Positions 63,535 through 64,000 of a DNA stretch of 64,000 bases are shown piece by piece. The notes under the pieces are model-generated. The model was not told where the DNA came from. It searched no databases and worked only from the letters and a program-made list of their open reading frames with translations. Origin of the DNA: an uncultured Desulfosoma sp. (lineage in GTDB: Bacteria > Desulfobacterota > Syntrophobacteria > Syntrophobacterales > DSM-9756). Each line of letters begins with the position of its first letter. Position 1 is the stretch's first letter. The position numbers and the translations under genes are program-made. Location of the stretch: assembly GCA_937960435.1 (NCBI GenBank), contig CALGPN010000046.1, positions 1 through 64,000 on the forward strand, given 5' to 3'.

Positions 63535-64000
63535 ATGCCGTCCGTTTTTGTGGAAAAAGCCGGCCCCATCGCTCATTTGGTCCTCAACAGCCCCGAAACC
63601 CGAAACGCCTTGTCCCTGGAGGTCATCCGCAGTGTGATGGATCATTTGGACGCTATCGGTCGGGATCCGGACCTTCGGGTCGTCATTCTGCGCGGGGAAG
63701 GCCCCGCCTTCTGCGCCGGCCACAACCTCAAGGACATGACGGCCGAAGGGGCCGACATTGGCCTCTATCGGGAATTGTTTTCCACGTGCTCGCGCATGAT
63801 GCTGCAGATCCACAGCCTGCCGCAGCCGGTGATCGCCCAGGTCCACGGGATCGCCACGGCGGCGGGGTGCCAGCTTGTGGCGGCGTGCGATTTGGCCGTG
63901 GCGGAGACGGAAGCCCAGTTCGCCACGCCGGGCGTCAAGATCGGGTTGTTTTGTACCACGCCCATGGTGCCTCTGGTTCGCCTCATCGGGCGGCGTCGCG
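63535..64000 (+). CDS. Enoyl-CoA hydratase/isomerase family protein, 3' end outside the window
   Basis: The product starts at [30 protein letters not shown] and continues to the right edge (about 155 codons). The crotonase fold shows [20 protein letters not shown] (first oxyanion-hole loop) and [25 protein letters not shown] (second loop). The pattern [11 protein letters not shown] and the following ECH core match ECHDC3-like enoyl-CoA hydratase relatives. AGGAGGAATC precedes the ATG. The reaction cannot be settled without the C-terminus. It is divergent from the DegT gene. Confidence 0.88.
   Translation, partial: MPSVFVEKAGPIAHLVLNSPETRNALSLEVIRSVMDHLDAIGRDPDLRVVILRGEGPAFCAGHNLKDMTAEGADIGLYRELFSTCSRMMLQIHSLPQPVIAQVHGIATAAGCQLVAACDLAVAETEAQFATPGVKIGLFCTTPMVPLVRLIGRRR

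Overview
The window is a GC-rich bacterial chromosome segment, dense with housekeeping genes. Gene content and order suggest a Gram-negative member of the Desulfobacterota, perhaps Syntrophobacteria-like: mltA and pgsA-type envelope genes, a MutL that keeps its own endonuclease motif, FmdB-type zinc ribbon, DUF502 and DUF4911 proteins, panC-panD-DUF502-metK-ahcY in a row, and infC-rpmI-rplT-pheS-pheT. The lineage is inferred from this content, not measured.

Region 1-3500 is accessory and visibly AT-richer. It starts with the C-terminus of an integron integrase in which the nucleophilic tyrosine has become aspartate. Next come an attI-like segment with a 22-bp direct repeat, then two gene cassettes on the integrase strand, each closed by an attC-like site. 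Cassette 1 carries a 566-aa protein with a nuclease-like N-terminus and a long glycine-zipper segment. Cassette 2 carries a MntA/HepT (nucleotidyltransferase/HEPN) toxin-antitoxin pair whose HEPN toxin has an in-frame stop. A decayed IS5-type transposase follows.

Region 3500-25000 is core. It holds a divergent LeuA-type synthase; a polyamine operon (speD-speE) behind a structured leader; FmdB; an RluA-type pseudouridine synthase; a dynamin-like GTPase; mutL-miaA; a GAF-like protein; mreB with a small four-Cys protein; a CBS-ACT protein; a ROK kinase; moaA; fbp; and tsaD-rsmA.

Region 24300-33700 holds panC-panD behind a candidate pan-type leader RNA, DUF502, metK-ahcY (the methyl cycle that also feeds the speD substrate), mltA, and a block of poorly known genes centred on a degenerate SF2 helicase. 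Region 33700-47000 has a two-domain M16 peptidase, a YcaO-TPR fusion, an RNase D-like exonuclease, an Smr protein, an EamA transporter, a ferritin-like protein, and a leftward cluster of ade, bfn, miaB, a tandem cNMP protein and DUF4911. It ends in three regularly spaced palindromic repeats.

Region 47000-64000 has a FlgT_N-like exported protein, pgsA, tRNA-Val(GAC), thrS, infC (apparently starting with CTG), rpmI-rplT behind a promoter with a palindromic spacer, pheS-pheT, a PilZ protein, mntP, purL (PurS-like domains fused), purQ, purN, a DegT-type aminotransferase and a truncated enoyl-CoA hydratase.

The most unusual items are the dead-integrase integron with its nuclease-like/glycine-zipper cassette and broken HEPN toxin, the LeuA paralogue lacking family motifs, the helicase-like protein lacking motif VI arginines, two leader regions with promoter plus terminator-like hairpins, and the non-AUG start of infC.
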